Positions 1-14,300 of a stretch of 64,000 nt of DNA are shown piece after piece. Both the position numbers and the translations under genes were made by a program. The notes beneath the pieces were generated by a model, which worked only from the letters and a program-made list of their open reading frames with translations, did not search any database and was not told the DNA's origin. Origin of the DNA: Puffinus mauretanicus (lineage: Eukaryota > Chordata > Aves > Procellariiformes > Procellariidae); contig JAJKFH010001062.1 of the NCBI GenBank assembly GCA_023333565.1, forward strand, positions 1-64,000, in the 5' to 3' direction. The stretch's first letter is position 1. Each line of letters begins with the position of its first letter.

Positions 1-2222
1 CTTCATGAGCCTTAGAAGTTCCAACAGATGTATACCTATTTTTCCATAAAGCTCAAGGCTGAAATGCATAATCTATACCTACTGGTTTGATGGAATTTAA
101 AAGCTCTGAAGAAACCAATCATATTTTCTCTCAACACCCATAAAATATATTTATCCATATAGCTATATCAGTCATAGCTATACGTAATAGCATTATGGAT
201 AGCTATATGACTATGTTTGATACTAACATTAACTGCAAGACTTGAGGTTAAGCTATATAGATATACGTAGAGAGATTTTTTTTTTTTCACTTTATTTTTT
301 GAGAAATAGGGCCTTAAACAACTCACCAACCAATTAAAATCAGGATTTCCAAATTCCAGGCTACACATAGGCAATTCCAGGCAGAAATAGCATTTTGCCG
401 GTATTAAAAAAAAACGGAATATAAAACAGGAACATTGTAAATTTAAAAGTGAAGTCATCACCATTGTCTGCACTGTAACTCACTAATTTATAGATTGGAG
501 CTTCCTGTTCCACTATGCCAGTGGAATAATGGCAGACTCACGATCACTATGTGGGGAATTCATCCTCTGCAGAACGCATTTTTGCAGCCAAAAGACTGTG
601 CAAGTATTTTCAGCGAAAATCAACATTTGGCTCTTCGAGCAATGGGACTTTCAGAACACGTAAAAGTTGACTATACAAAACAGTCAGCCAAAAACTCTGC
701 AAGAAAGTACGGACAGAAGAGTATGACCCAATTCTGTCAACTTACTGTGTGTTGAGAAATAAAGAATATACTGTGAAGTCCTAATGCCTGAAATCTGAAT
801 AAAAGGAAGGATGAATCTCTCGTAGAGTAGAACTGGGATAAATCACTTTCTGATTTCCAAAGGATTACAAAATTAAAGCTGCTTCCATTACTATGTATCA
901 AGCAAGCAAAAAGATAACTTTTTGTTACCTGTGATAAACTACATAAAGAATTGCACCTTCTGTTTTTCTTAGTAAACACTGGTTATATTGACTGCAATTC
1001 CATTGATTGTTCCTTCCATTTACTCAGTAAGATGACAAACACTAAGAAAAACAGAATGAAGACTCTCGTCTCAAGCACCATCAGCAGGCATGGAAAGCTC
1101 AAAGTCCATCTCTGTTTACCTGACCTTCACTTTTTTTTCTGTGTAAATTAATGGAAGAGAATTGAAAAGGTTATAATCATGCAACTAAACTAGACTGATA
1201 GAAGCACAAACTAGAGAGTCTTTCCTAATGCTACAGATGTGGTAATTCCCTGCTGTCTTCAGGGACAAAGAATAGGGACCCATGAAGGTATTAGGGAAGC
1301 TGATAGCCAGGTTCCACAGTTGACAGAGATTACAAACAAATGCGCATGACCAGCAAAACAAATCTCTTCACAACCCTGCCCACATGCACCAGTCAGTATC
1401 TGAAGACAGTTCTGACAGGCACTTGTAACAGTCTTTAAGATTACGTCTAACTTCTGATTAAACAGAGGTAGTGCAGATCCTCCTATCTAACTCCAACATG
1501 CACACTTTCAGTAAAGAAGGACCAAAGCGACCGTATAGGCAAGAACAGCACATTTGCATGTTTCATCAAGTTTCACTGAGTTGTCCTCTGGGCATTACGA
1601 TTAAAGTTCCTCTTTGTTCGCTTTCTGCCCTTGCCTGGTAACAAACTTCATTGAAGATGAAACATGGAAGTAACCAGAATTAAAAAAAAAGAAAAGAAAA
1701 GAAGATAAAAGAATGGTCATCATAATTTCTTTAATTTTAGTTGAACATATTGCCCTATTTCAAAAGAATTCACTATCCATCATAAATTGATAAGCAGACC
1801 TGATAGGCAAATACATTTTTAAAAGACAATCAAGGATTGTTTGAAGTATTTTAAATAGACATACGCAAATTAACGTGGTTAATAAATTACAGTAACACTA
1901 AGAGAATTTTTCAGTTCAATATAGCATTTCATGTTTCCTCACTCCTACAGCAAGTGTAAATTTACAACCAGGATTCAGAAGACCCGCTTGTTTCAGGTCT
2001 TAGCAATCCTCATAAAGGAGAGGAGAGGGGAAGGGAGCAAGTCTTCAGATATTTTAAGAAACTTCAGTCCACAGCAGTGAATCTATGTTTAGTAACAGAC
2101 AAGAGAACAACTCACTTTCTCAAAAAAGCAATCCCTCACAAGGTCATCACATAAAATGCAGAGTAATCCGTTTACTAAACACTAGAAAGGCAGAGTGAAA
2201 CAGACAAGTTAAATTTTCTTAC
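1..2222 (-). other. ERCC6L2 intron 11, partial
   Basis: AT-rich sequence to the left of exon 11. I see no exon with splice sites, no recognised repeat and no CR1 piece here, only short A- and T-runs such as 279-288. Short open frames on both strands (up to about 100 codons) look random in composition. Confidence 0.6.
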
Positions 2223-2368
2223 ATTGTAGATACAAGACATATGTTAATTTCTCGAACGCTGTTGAACTCTCTTACAATTCTGATCCTATCTTCCGATTTT
2301 GTATTTCCATCAAGTCGTCTGTAATCTAGCCCAGATGCCATACAGTATTGTTCCAGCACATCTAGCAA
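2223..2368 (-). CDS. ERCC6L2: ERCC6L2 coding exon 11 (last coding exon in window)
   Basis: This 146-nt exon (residues 526-573 plus two bases) runs from CTGCCCAG|TTGCTA to CTACAAT|GTAAGA. It encodes [20 protein letters not shown], then [16 protein letters not shown] and INICLVSTM (the methionine is completed by the next exon). YRRLDG is the helicase motif preceding the arginine-finger region. The next exon should encode an AGGLGLNF-type motif V. I did not find it in 1-2222, so it lies outside the window. Confidence 0.95.
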
Positions 2369-5300
2369 CTGGGCAGAAAAATAAAAAAAGATTAAGTGCT
2401 TACTATTACCTTTTTAATTAAACATAATCAGAGACCGTGTTTCTCAAATATATTTTCAATAGACTAAGCACCGAAAATAAGAGTAAATCTTCCCCATTTT
2501 GATATCAACATCCTCAACGCTCTTTAGCTGTGATTCCACAACACTCAAGGTGATTTATGTTGGTCTGCTGTGGTCTCGCTCAATCCTCCAACCCTGGCTT
2601 CCTGTCCCACCTCTAAGTGATGCTGAGTCAGTTCAACCCAATAAGCAGGCAGGCAACTTAAACGGTTTCCTACCATCTTAGTTACAATGACTTGACGTAC
2701 GGTAAATGAGCACCAGAGCCAGCACAGAGACAAGCTAGCATGCACAGCCAGAGTTCAAAGGGACAGAGTGAAAGAGACTGCAGTAACCAGCAGTCAGTCT
2801 GGTCCTGAACACTGTGAAGCACAGCCTAAGACACATGACTATTTTACTGCTACATCCATGTATTAAACTTGCAGTCTGCCTTAAAGCCACAAAATTGTTA
2901 AATATTTAAGACCTGAACTGTCATTCACACATTTTTTAATACTTTTTAATGCTGTCATTACAGATATTTCAGTAAAGAAAATCATACTACAATTTGTACC
3001 ATTTCAGGAAACACGTTATTCCCTAACAAGAAAATCAAGGAGCAAGTCCCTTAAAAGCAAAGTGTGCATACACCTCTCGCTCCAGTTAAACACTGTTTTC
3101 AGTTCAAACCAACTGGTGTAATAACTTGGTGTAACCCAGGTTGAAGTTTCATCCCTGGTGATGGTCAAAAGCCAGTAGAACAGAGGAAATTTAACTACTT
3201 TCAGTACCAACACAAAGGTTGTATGGTACTTCAGTCGTATTTGGACGTGACACTGCTCTAACTCAAGACATAACAGCTGAACTCAGTATGCGCCATCTAC
3301 ACCTGAAGTAATACAACAACTTTAAAAAGCTCTAACAAAGGCAGCAGGGTGTTACATTTGTTTTGCCATCACTATTTTTATCATGAGATAACATAAGGTT
3401 TCAACATGCTTCTGGAGTATGGCACACTGTCCTTATCATTATCTCCCATAGTACAGAGAGAAAGGAAATGTGGTTGACAGCTGTCACCTCGGTGCTTTAA
3501 GCTTCAGAACCTACTGCGGCAGTTAATTGACAAAAATCATATGGAGCTCACCTTTGTGGAAAAGGAGAAAAGAAGAACTTTATCCTTGTTTTTTCTGAAG
3601 TGATTTAAAAGCTGCTGAAGGACCTGTAAATAAACCACAGAATACAAATGAAGAGGTTTTACCTACAGGTCATTTCACACACTTACTTGTGTTTTCAGCC
3701 TTTAAACAGACTACACTATAATCAACTGCTTGCAAAGCCAAACAGAGGCATAACAAAAAACATTACTAACATAATAAATGTGCCAAAAGTAATGGAGATG
3801 CCAGACCTATGCATTTTGCAGTGATCTACATGGAAATCCTGCTATAAAAAGGCAATCATACTACTAGCAGGTAAATTCAGAAGCTATTTGTGTCAATGCA
3901 CAGACTGCAACAAAATGTTACTTATCTCATGCACCAGCTCAGCTTGTGAATTTTTGCATTTAGCAAATGCACACAATTCCCCTGAAAGCAGGAAGGTCTG
4001 TTTAAGTTTTCTGTACTACATCTGAGTACAGAACTTTTTGAAACTTGTCTTCTCAAAATAACTAGTGAGATGTATGCCCCTCCCCGCTCCCACTCTCGTC
4101 TGTTGCTCTGTTTACAGTAAGATCCAGCTTCCCAGACTCTGCACAGACCCTGAAATGCCAATAATCCGCCCACACATAATGTTCTTCTGATGGGGAAGCA
4201 AATAATCCAGAGCCTTGTGTATAATAGTGATACTGTTATTTTCAAAAGAAGCATGTCCACATCTGGCAATGGCAGCTCCAGATTACCGCGCAGAAGCAAC
4301 ACACAAAGGGGAAACAGGAATTTTCTGTACCATGTCTGTAGCTTTCTCCCACTGGGTAATAAATATTTTAAAATTATATTTATTCAGTGATAAATACATA
4401 AACTGTTAATCAACACGGATTTCACTACAAGCTTAACAAATCTTTGACAACCAAGTAATGAGGAATGTTTATATTAAATTTACAGTTCTGGATAATATCT
4501 AGAATATGAAATAGTAATTCTACATCACTTATAAGCCCTTTTGTATATATTAGCCAGCCAGTTACAAGTGAAAACAAGTTATAAACAAGGTAATTTTTGC
4601 CTGGTTTCATTGTACAACAACATATAAACCAGGATTTATTTTATTGGGAAAAAAAATCCACATCAGGTAATTTAACAAGAGCTAGATGACTTACATTTGT
4701 ATTTTATTTAGCCACATTAAGAAACAGAAGAAAAACAGTGACATGCTTTTAAAGTACAGGGGATTTGGCTACTGTATTATTATTGTTGTTGTTAAAGTAT
4801 AGGTCAAATAATGAATCTCCGATAGGAGAACACACAAACAAATCCACCCAGTCTGTTTAAATAAAATGGATCAATGTCATGCCCATTGGGATTTTCAGTA
4901 TTCTGGAGTAAAAAACAGCTCTGATGAACTGGGCAAAGTAATGAATGGTTTTGCACCAAAGAGAAATAAATTCTATGCTTGCACACCAGAGTATTATCCT
5001 GAAAGTTGTTAGTCTGAAAAAGGAATACTTGATCATATTCAAAGCAAAAGTAACATGCTCTTTGTAAGAGCCCACATGGAATTAAATGCGTATCTCCCCA
5101 TTACTATACATTGTGAGTTGTTTGACTGTGATGAAATTTTAGCTCTCACATCTGAGAATACCTTGTTTGTATAGAGATTTTTTAGAGTATAGAGTGTTTT
5201 CAAGCCTTCGAAACCATGCCTGCCTGGCTTAGGGTTATGTTTAATAGTGGAAGTTGCTATTATTTGCAAGGTGCTCTGATAGACTTCCATTTTCCTACTG

Positions 5301-8300
5301 AAATAATGACAATATGCCAGGCAAAATAAATAAATCAATCCAATATAGTTATTTCTAAGACATTTATATTAATTAAGAACAGCATCCCAATTATATTATA
5401 CGCACAGTTTAAGAAAAGAAAAAAGTTATTTCAAATGCCCAGACATTTAATAGAGCTTTTCACTTAGAAAGCATAGTCTCTCTGAGCCAGAACATTATCA
5501 AAACGTAGAAACAATCAGACAAAGTAGTAATGAGAATTACTGCAGGTTTTTAAAACTTCCCTCATTTTTCTTACTTCTTTTCCAAGCAGTCCCCAATACT
5601 ATGTGAACAATTTCCAATCTTTGTATTTAAAAAGCAATGGAATCACTTGTCCTTACACTTTGCAGGTCCCCACTTTCTTACTTTATGATGGAAAAAGTGG
5701 TTTCCAAACAAGGCAGCACACTCCTTTCACTTCAATTATCACATATTCAACTATTTCAGGTTAAAAATCTAGGCATGAAATTCACCTTGCATAGAAAAGT
5801 GTAAGCAAAGTCTTCTGAAAATTTTATGTTCTGCAGTATGATTGAAAATGAAGGGATAATTACATAAAAATAGCTGAAGTTCACATCACGTCACTGTGTT
5901 ATTACCTACCTCCCACAATAACGAGGATGTACTAGAGTTATAGATATACCATGAATACTTTTACGTGTACATTTGGATTATAGGGACTGTTTTTTCCAGG
6001 CTCTTGTTATAATCTTAAATTCAGAACAGCAAACCTAGGGTAGCACATTGTAAATGCTACAGCTTGCAAAACACGTAGAGATGACCATAGCACAAGGTGG
6101 ACACAAACACCGGTATGCCACACTCTCACACTTCCATTCAAGTAATTCTAGTTTTACTGGTGGCAGTAGGCATATTCCACAGTACAAAAAGCTATGTTTC
6201 CCTATGTGTTTTACGTCTCCTTTGTGAGAGAACAGAAGGTATTTTAGCAGATAGGTTAACCTTTTCAACCCTTCAAAACAGTTACAACTGCTTAGCTAAT
6301 GAACTTCATCGACAAATCAAAGCCTTTCCCTCGCCTTGAATAAATTTAAATAAATTCCACAAACTTTTCCTTTGCAAATATGCTCATCTACAAAAGAATA
6401 ATCACCCTTGCCAAAATTTCTGGATATTCTCTACTAAATGTTAATTTAAAGGACTAAATAATACCTATTCAGTCTATACTACCAGGTGAAAGCCACAAAG
6501 GTATTTCAATCAGTTTCTAGAATTTATTTACAGAACAGAAAATGTAAAGTATTACAGTGGGACAAGGCCATTAAAAACATTTTACTATAATCCATCTCAC
6601 TGATTTCCAAATAAACATGTTAAGAATATATAAAGTAGTTTTCAAGCTCTAGTATCTGATGACTCTCCTCTGATTACTTTCTGATGGTAAGAGGACCTAC
6701 TAAATGGAATACCTTCTAAATGACTTTGCTTCCAGAGCATAAAAACCAAAATCACCCCAAACAGCTACTGTTTTAAAATTCAGAAAAAAAACCAAAAGAG
6801 TTAAACAATCTTTTCTCACAAGACAAACCTCCAATGCAATCAGCAGCAGTAAAAATAAAAGAAAAAAGCCACCACAATACCAGACACATGAGCCAATTTT
6901 TGGCATCATAATTATTCTGAAGTCAAATTTAACGGACTCAAAAAACACCTTCTTTTTCAATGATGGTTACTTGGCCCATTACATAAAAGTCCTCCTTCCA
7001 GGCACAGAGATATCACCAAACAGTTCAGAATACTCTGTTTATACTAAGATATATTCCACGAACTAACACAAAATTCAAGTTCCCCTTAAAAGAGAAAGCA
7101 GACCGATTTCCCTCAAAGTAAGCAATTCTTTCAATAATTCTTAGATAAATTCTATCCAGTTTTCAATAGACTGAAATAGACACTATAGATCTCTAAAATA
7201 AAGCACCATATATACAAAACCAGAGGCCACCAACAGTGGAAAAATATTCTGTAGGTCTACTGAGCCATCATAAATGCAGCATTTGAAAATGCTTCTATTC
7301 TATAATTCATAAAGTAAAAACCAAACCAAACAAGCAGAACCGCTCATAATAATACCAGATCATCATTTCTTACGTTGGAGGAAAGAAAGGTCGATATTGC
7401 TTTGTGCCTTTGCCCACTACTACTGCAGTGTAGTGTCTGATCTGACTTCCTTAGAAGGTCAGAGTAATAATATGTTCTGTGAAAGAATTATAGCAATTTT
7501 TTTAATTTCCGTTCTTACTTTTCTACAGAAATTTATATTGCACTTATTTCTCATCTACCAAACATACTGAAGAAATATTTTTCAATATAAAAACACAAGG
7601 TTGGATTCTAAAATCCAGTTTCCCATGATATACACTGCACTTTTTTTAAAAAACGGAAATTCTCCACACCAAGGTTCTTCTCAAGAATATGTGCTTATTT
7701 AGGATTTGGGTTTTGGTTTTTTCGAGGGTTGTGGGGGTTTTTGTCTTGTTTTGGGTTTTGGAGGTTTTTTGCAATTACCTACAATTTATATAAAAATACC
7801 TTGAAATACAGGAATATTGATAACAAGCTAAGGTACTTAATGTCTTCTTTGCCTCAGCCTTTAGTAGTCAGAGCAGTTATCCTCAGCGTATTCAGCCCCC
7901 TGAGCTGGAAGACAGGGACAGCAAGCAGGATAAACCCCCCATAATCCAAGAGGAAGCAGTTAACGACCTGCTACGCCACCTGGACCTGCTACGCCACGCT
8001 CACAAGTCTATGGGGCCAGATGGGATCCACCCGAGGGTACTGAGGGAGCTGGCGGAGGAGCTTGCCAAGCCACTCTCCATCATTTACCAGCAGTCCTGGT
8101 TAACAGGGGAGGTCCCGGACGACTGGAGGCTAGCCAATGTGACGCCCATCTACAAGAAGGGCCGGAAGGAGGATCCGGGGAACTACAGGCCGGTCAGCCT
8201 GACCTCGGTGCTGGGGAAGATCATGGAGCGGTTTGTTTTGAGGGCGCTCACGAGCCATGTCCGGGACAACCAGGGGATCAGGCCCAGCCAGCACGGGTTC

Positions 8301-11300
8301 ATGGAAGGCAGGTCCTGCTTGACCAACCTGATCTCCTTCTATGACCAGGTGACCTGCCTCGTGGATGAGGGAGAGGCTGTGGATGTGGTCTACCTGGACT
8401 TCAGTAAAGCCTTTGACACTGTCTCCCACAGCATTCTCCTAGAGAAGCTGGTGGCTCACGGCTTAGACAGGTACACTCTTCGCTGGGTAAAAAACTGGCT
8501 GGACGGCCGAGCCCAGAGAGTTGTGGTCAACGGAGTTAAATCCAGTTGGTGGCCGGTCACGAGCGGTGTTCCCCAGGGCTCAGTACTGGGGCCGGTCCTG
8601 TTCAATATCTTTATCAACGATCTGGACGAGGGGATCAAGTGCTCCCTCAGTAAGTTTGCAGACAACACCAAGCTGGGCGGGAGTGTTGATCTGCTGGAGG
8701 GTAGGAAGGCTCTGCAGAGGGACCTGGACAGGCTGGATCGATGGGCCGAGGCCAACTGTATGAGGTTCAACAAGGCCAAGTACCGGGTCCTGCACTTCGG
8801 CCACAACAACCCCATGCAACGCTACAGGCTTGGGGAAGAGTGGCTGGAAAGCTGCCCGGAGGAAAAGGACCTGGGGGTGCTAGTTGACAGCCGGCTGAAC
8901 ATGAGCCAGCAGTGTGCCCAGGTGGCCAAGAAGGCCAACGGCATCCTGGCCTGTATCAGAAATAGCATGGCCAGCAGGAGCAGGGAGGTGATCGTGCCCC
9001 TGTACTCGGCACTGGTGAGGCCGCACCTCAAATCCTGTGTTCAGTTCTGGGCCCCTCACTACAAGAAGGACATGGAGGTGCTGGAGTGTGTCCAGAGAAG
9101 GGCAACGAAGCTGGTGAAGGGCCTGGAGCACAAGTCTTATGAGGAGCGGCTGAGGGAACTGGGGTTGTTTAGCCTGGAGAAGAGGAGGCTGAGGGGAGAC
9201 CTCATCGCGCTCTACAACTACCTGAAAGGAGGTTGTAGCGAGGTGGGTGTTGGCCTCTTCTGCCAAGTAACCAGCGATAGGACGAGAGGAAATGGCCTCA
9301 AGTTGCACCAAGGGAAGTTTAGATATTAGGAGAAATTTCTTTACTGAAAGAGTGGTCAGGCCTTGGAACAGGCTGCCCAGCGAAGTGGTTGAGTCACCAT
9401 CCCTGGAAGTATTTAAAAGACGTGTAGATGAGGCGCTTAGGGACATGGTTTAGTGGGCATGGCGGTGTTGGGTTGATGGTTGGACTCTATGATCTTAGAG
9501 GTCTTTTCCAACCTTAAAGATTCTATGATTCTATGATTCTAAAAGATCAAAAATTAAATAAAAAGCATATTCAGGAAAGTCTCTAATGAGACAGAATGAA
9601 GATGAACATTAGATGATTCACTAACAATTAAAAAAAAAACCAAAACCAGGAGTAATCACCATGCTAGTAGCCCATTATTTTTAATCACCTATTTCTCATC
9701 TCGTTCTACTTGGGGGTTGGACTGGCACTTACCTACTGGTAGCTCAGAGGTTCATTTTTCTAATCATGTAGATCTCTCAATGTCAAAAGTAAACACTCAA
9801 CCTGCCTGACGTCAGCAGTATCAAGCCATCAGCATAAGCTCAGTGTACTTAAAAAGATCACAGCCTCTGCTCTCTTGCTACCTCAGTTATGCTCTTAGTC
9901 CAGCACTGCAATATAGCATAACCTTCTTCCTTACCACCCAAGGCCACTGCACACAAGCATGAGAAGAGCCTTACTGCTAGCAGCCAAGCTGCACCCCTGC
10001 GAAGATGCTGCAGTCTGTGCTGTCCCAGAAGCAACACAGGCTTATGGCCACGGTTTGGAACAGATTTCTTCCCACAGGCAGCTCTGTAAGCTGCAGACTT
10101 TAAAGGCACATATTGGAACCTCTGCCTTAACTCAGGTATTTTTGCTTGCCTGTGTTTTTCACTAGTGTGTCAAAAAACACGTAATGAAAATGCCATAAGG
10201 CAGTGCTGAAGTGAAGTATGCAATAGCCCCAAGAGAAATTTCTAGAGAAAGCAAAATTAGTTTTAACCAATAAAAGAAGACCTTCATAAGCACCACTGAA
10301 GATCATGGTCTTAGTTTTTACAGGTATGTATCAAATATTTGCTGGTAGCTAATTATAACAATAAAGTTGACTTTCATGAGATAACGAAGTATATATTACA
10401 AAGGTAATATGCAGGCCTCTCACATGTATGTAATAATAGAAAAGAAAGATATTGCTTGCATAATAACAAATCAATGAAGTGATAACAACCATTACTGTTA
10501 CAAAAAAACACGGCCCGGCCACTGCCTCTCCCCCAAGTCCCCACCAGCAACTGTGAATATCCAGGTTTATAGAGCGAGCAAAAATAAATATACTCCATTC
10601 TGCATAGCTTCTCACCCTCTAGTTACTCTCAGCTCAGGAACACTCCTAAACCTAATATGATTTTCTTTTTAATTAGCTACATTAGACATCTTTTTCAGTT
10701 ATTCATCCTGTTCCCCTCTGAAACAGTTTCCAAGGTAAGGAGCTTTACAGGTTTACACTTAACAAATTTCTTGTGTTCATCTTTAGCCTGGCTCCCATTA
10801 GCTTCATTTGATGTCCAAAGGATTAGAAAATACAATAAGCACTCAGTACATCTTCACAAGTTCCATGCTACTCATTATTGTCCCTCTCACATTCATCCTA
10901 AGACATTTTTTCCAGGCTGGAGAGTCCCAGCCTACTTGGTTGCTTCTGTCCCACAGCACTGATCACCTTTGTGGCCCTTCTCTGAACCTTCTCAAGGTCT
11001 AACACATGCTTTTTGAGAGGAGGGACTGGAACTACCCATAATATTGAAGTTGTGCACAAAGTCCGTAAGGATTTTGTTTTGTTCTCTTTTCCTTCCCCAA
11101 ACATTTCTGACTGCCACTGAGTCGATGGTTTTATGACCCCAAACCCCTTGACTGCAAGGTTTATTTCTGTGACCATCACTAAATACGTGAGGCTAACATT
11201 TTAGGGTATCTTAGCACCACAGATCACTCTTACCCAGTCGTTGCCCAGAGGCACTGATCCAAGACAGAAGATTTCTGCTGTGGTACCACTACCATAAACA

Positions 11301-14300
11301 GAATGATTAAAAAACCCACAACTAGTAGGTGTACATTTTCTTATATCCATATACTACAGCTGCAGATCTATTAGTATTACTAATACTTATTTTTCCTCTA
11401 ACACACAGGTTTACCTTCATTTTTCCACTGTACTTTGGATCTGAAATTGTTTCAAAGGCTGCATCTTTGCTTAACTGCACAAAATCTGGAAAACTGGAAA
11501 ATACCTGGCTGCACACCCGTTTGATATGGGCTTCCTGGAAGAAAAGCAGAAAGTTTGAATAGGCATTAAAAATTAGAGCTACACTGGGTACCAGTAAGCC
11601 ATACGAGGTGTTAAACAGGTTGAAACAAGTAATATGCCAGAGTAACTCAAGCAGAAAGAGTTATACGATTTTATTCAGTTCACTAGAGAAGTGCCGGATA
11701 AAACATCTCCTGTGTGTTTTGGTTTCTTCATTTAAAAATAGAAAGATGATCCTGATCTGAAACCATGGATTCCAGCTACTAGAGTAAGAAATGCCCAAAA
11801 TTTCTTCTCCTGGGCAAAGACTGCAACAGGACTGGCCAGAATTGTCAGTCTCAAGAACTCTGTTGGCTTGAGGTTTGCATTACCCAACGGTTGTGTACCA
11901 GCATTTCTCTTGACCTTCTGGCATGATAACCCAATATGGGAATTACCTATTGTCCCACCGATATGACAGAACACAGTATGTGAAATGCATTTCAACTGTT
12001 CAAAAGCCACATTAAAGGTCCACTGCTAGAATCTGGGTAGGTCAGAACTTGAACGTGACCACGCACATTTAAGTCTACGTTTCCAGAGGAGCAGAAAAGA
12101 TCTCATCTCTCACCTAAAAATAACATATGTGATGGACTTTAATATTAAAAGTAAAAAATACTTCTTCAGTGGATTTTGGAGAGGTTAATAATTATGTATG
12201 CCATAAAAGATAAGTCTCAAAATACTCATATATTGTTATTTCAGTGGCAATTTAAACTCTCAAATGTTATTACAACAAAAACTACATACACAATATAAAA
12301 AAAAAACCAACACTGAAAACATTTGGGTATTTATTGCATATAAGGCCCTGGACACTAACATTTTCTAAAAAGCAGAACTGCTTTAATGGAACAAAAAATT
12401 AGCTAGGATTTTCTCATTTCCATTCTCTTGTGGCTTCTGAGAGGAAGTGGTAACATCCCTGAATCCCTTTGCTCATTTTTGGATCTTAAGGATCACATAC
12501 ATGCACTTTTTAAAAACTCTGCCATTTTTGGGTCTTGTAGGTTACTCGCCACAGTAACAAGATAAACTGATACTTCTCTCGTTGAGCATTTTCTACTAAA
12601 ACAGGTTTCTCATTATTTAAAGAAGCTCAGGTCTGAATATAAAATACTAGAGGAAAAAAAAACACATTCTAATTGCTTATTATTTATTTATTTGCATAGA
12701 GACATTCCTCTTACTAGGTACTTGTCATAAATGGAACAGAAATGGCATTATTAGAAATCACTGTAAATTACTCTTCCCCCTAAAGCTCTCCAATGTTACT
12801 ATAACCCTTATTTTCAGATATCTATCAACTAAATGAACACACTGTTCTGTAACATCTCTATCTATTAAATAAGGGCTACAATTACTGAATGGAAAAGGAA
12901 TTTTGTAAAATATCTTAATTTCAGTTAGTTAAGACCTAAAAAGGAGGCGGGCAGCAATTTTCGTTCAAGAATTTTCATCCCACTTTCCACAGGTATTTTT
13001 TAGACACTTCTGAAACTAACCTGCTGCTTGCTAGCGTTGTCTGTCTGCAGCAGTGCAGCATGATTTGCAACCTTCTGTAGGATTGTCAGGTAACTAAAGC
13101 GCAGTGACTTAATTGTTTCACCATAAGCATTTACCTACAAAAAAAGAAAAAATGTTTATGCAAACAAATACTCCTAAAAATAAGAAATAATCTAAAATAA
13201 GTGTTATTCTCACAAGGTTTAACGCATTAGCAATTTTGATTAGTACTATAATTGATCCCAAAGAGATGCATAATGTATTTCTAATAAAAATGCAGCAAGG
13301 TTTTTTCCCTCAGCTTTGTGATCCTATTGATAGAAAACATTTTATCAAAAAGAGAAAAAACCCACAGCTATGCTTATAGTTTGCTAAACATTTCAGATAG
13401 TAATTTCTGTAGATATCACACTAAGATAACCAAGAATTCCTTGGTAGACAAAAAGGTAGTAACTTTACAACTGATTTAAATGTAAATCAAACCAGAGCTG
13501 TTTGAATGACTTGTTACCCTATAACTGCTAACTTTATTCTTCTTTACAACAGAAATGTATAAAGTTTTATAAACATCTCAAGTAACATAATTCAAACAAC
13601 TTCAAACATTCTACAATGCAGCAGCAGCAACAGCATCACCTATTTTTCTGGTTATGGTTGGCTGATTCGACCAATATTCGTTTTCCTTTCCCTTCTCAGG
13701 TTACTAAATTTCATGGTTAACTTTGGAATAAGGCAGTCCATAAGAGCACTTAAGTATCTGCAGGCCTGCCTAATGCCCTTTGTGAATTAAGTTCAACAGC
13801 ATTTTACTTCTTTCTACAAAACATCATGAGAAACAGAAGCCTGCAAAGAACTAACGCTAGTATCCATGGAATATTAAACAGGCTGATAGATGGACTGTTT
13901 TTAAAGAAAAATGCAGAAGACTGAATAAGCTACATCATTTGGGAAAAACCCACTATGTAAGAATCAAAACAGGCCAGAAAGAAAATAGGGAAAAGCAAGT
14001 ATGAGATGATACTTCTAAATGTTAAAAAGACATGCTTAATCTGAGCCTACAGAGTGATACAGACAAAACAAATACAAAGCTAGACTAATCGAATGTTAAT
14101 GAAGTCCAGAGATGATAGAAGAAATCTACAGAGCTATTACTTGTGAACAAAGTTCTGCTTGTGCTCTATGGCTACTGTCAGGAGTCCTCCCTTCAATGAA
14201 GCAAAGCAAAGCGCATGTTCAGTGGCACAGAAAGACACAATCCAACTGCAGTCATTATACAAGCAAAGCCCAGACAACCTGCTGGGTCCAAGATGCTTCT

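Larger units (their letters stand above)
3624..11414 (-). other. ERCC6L2 intron 9 (host of a CR1 insertion)
   Basis: This 7.8-kb intron is mostly AT-rich sequence without coding signal. Its GC-rich middle is a sense-strand CR1 element (7817-9540), opposite to the host gene. An old antisense CR1 piece lies near 10.9-11.05 kb. Everything else between the two exons shows nothing I can name. Confidence 0.8.

Noticed and set aside
495..755. Plus-strand 86-codon open frame as a small gene
   Set aside because: No recognisable motif, and it lies inside an ERCC6L2 intron on the opposite strand.
1..2222. Search for the next ERCC6L2 exon (motif V, GGLGLNF)
   Set aside because: No matching reverse-complement sequence found; the exon must lie outside the window.
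3922..4302. A 126-codon minus-strand open frame in intron 9
   Set aside because: No splice sites or family resemblance, and random-looking composition.
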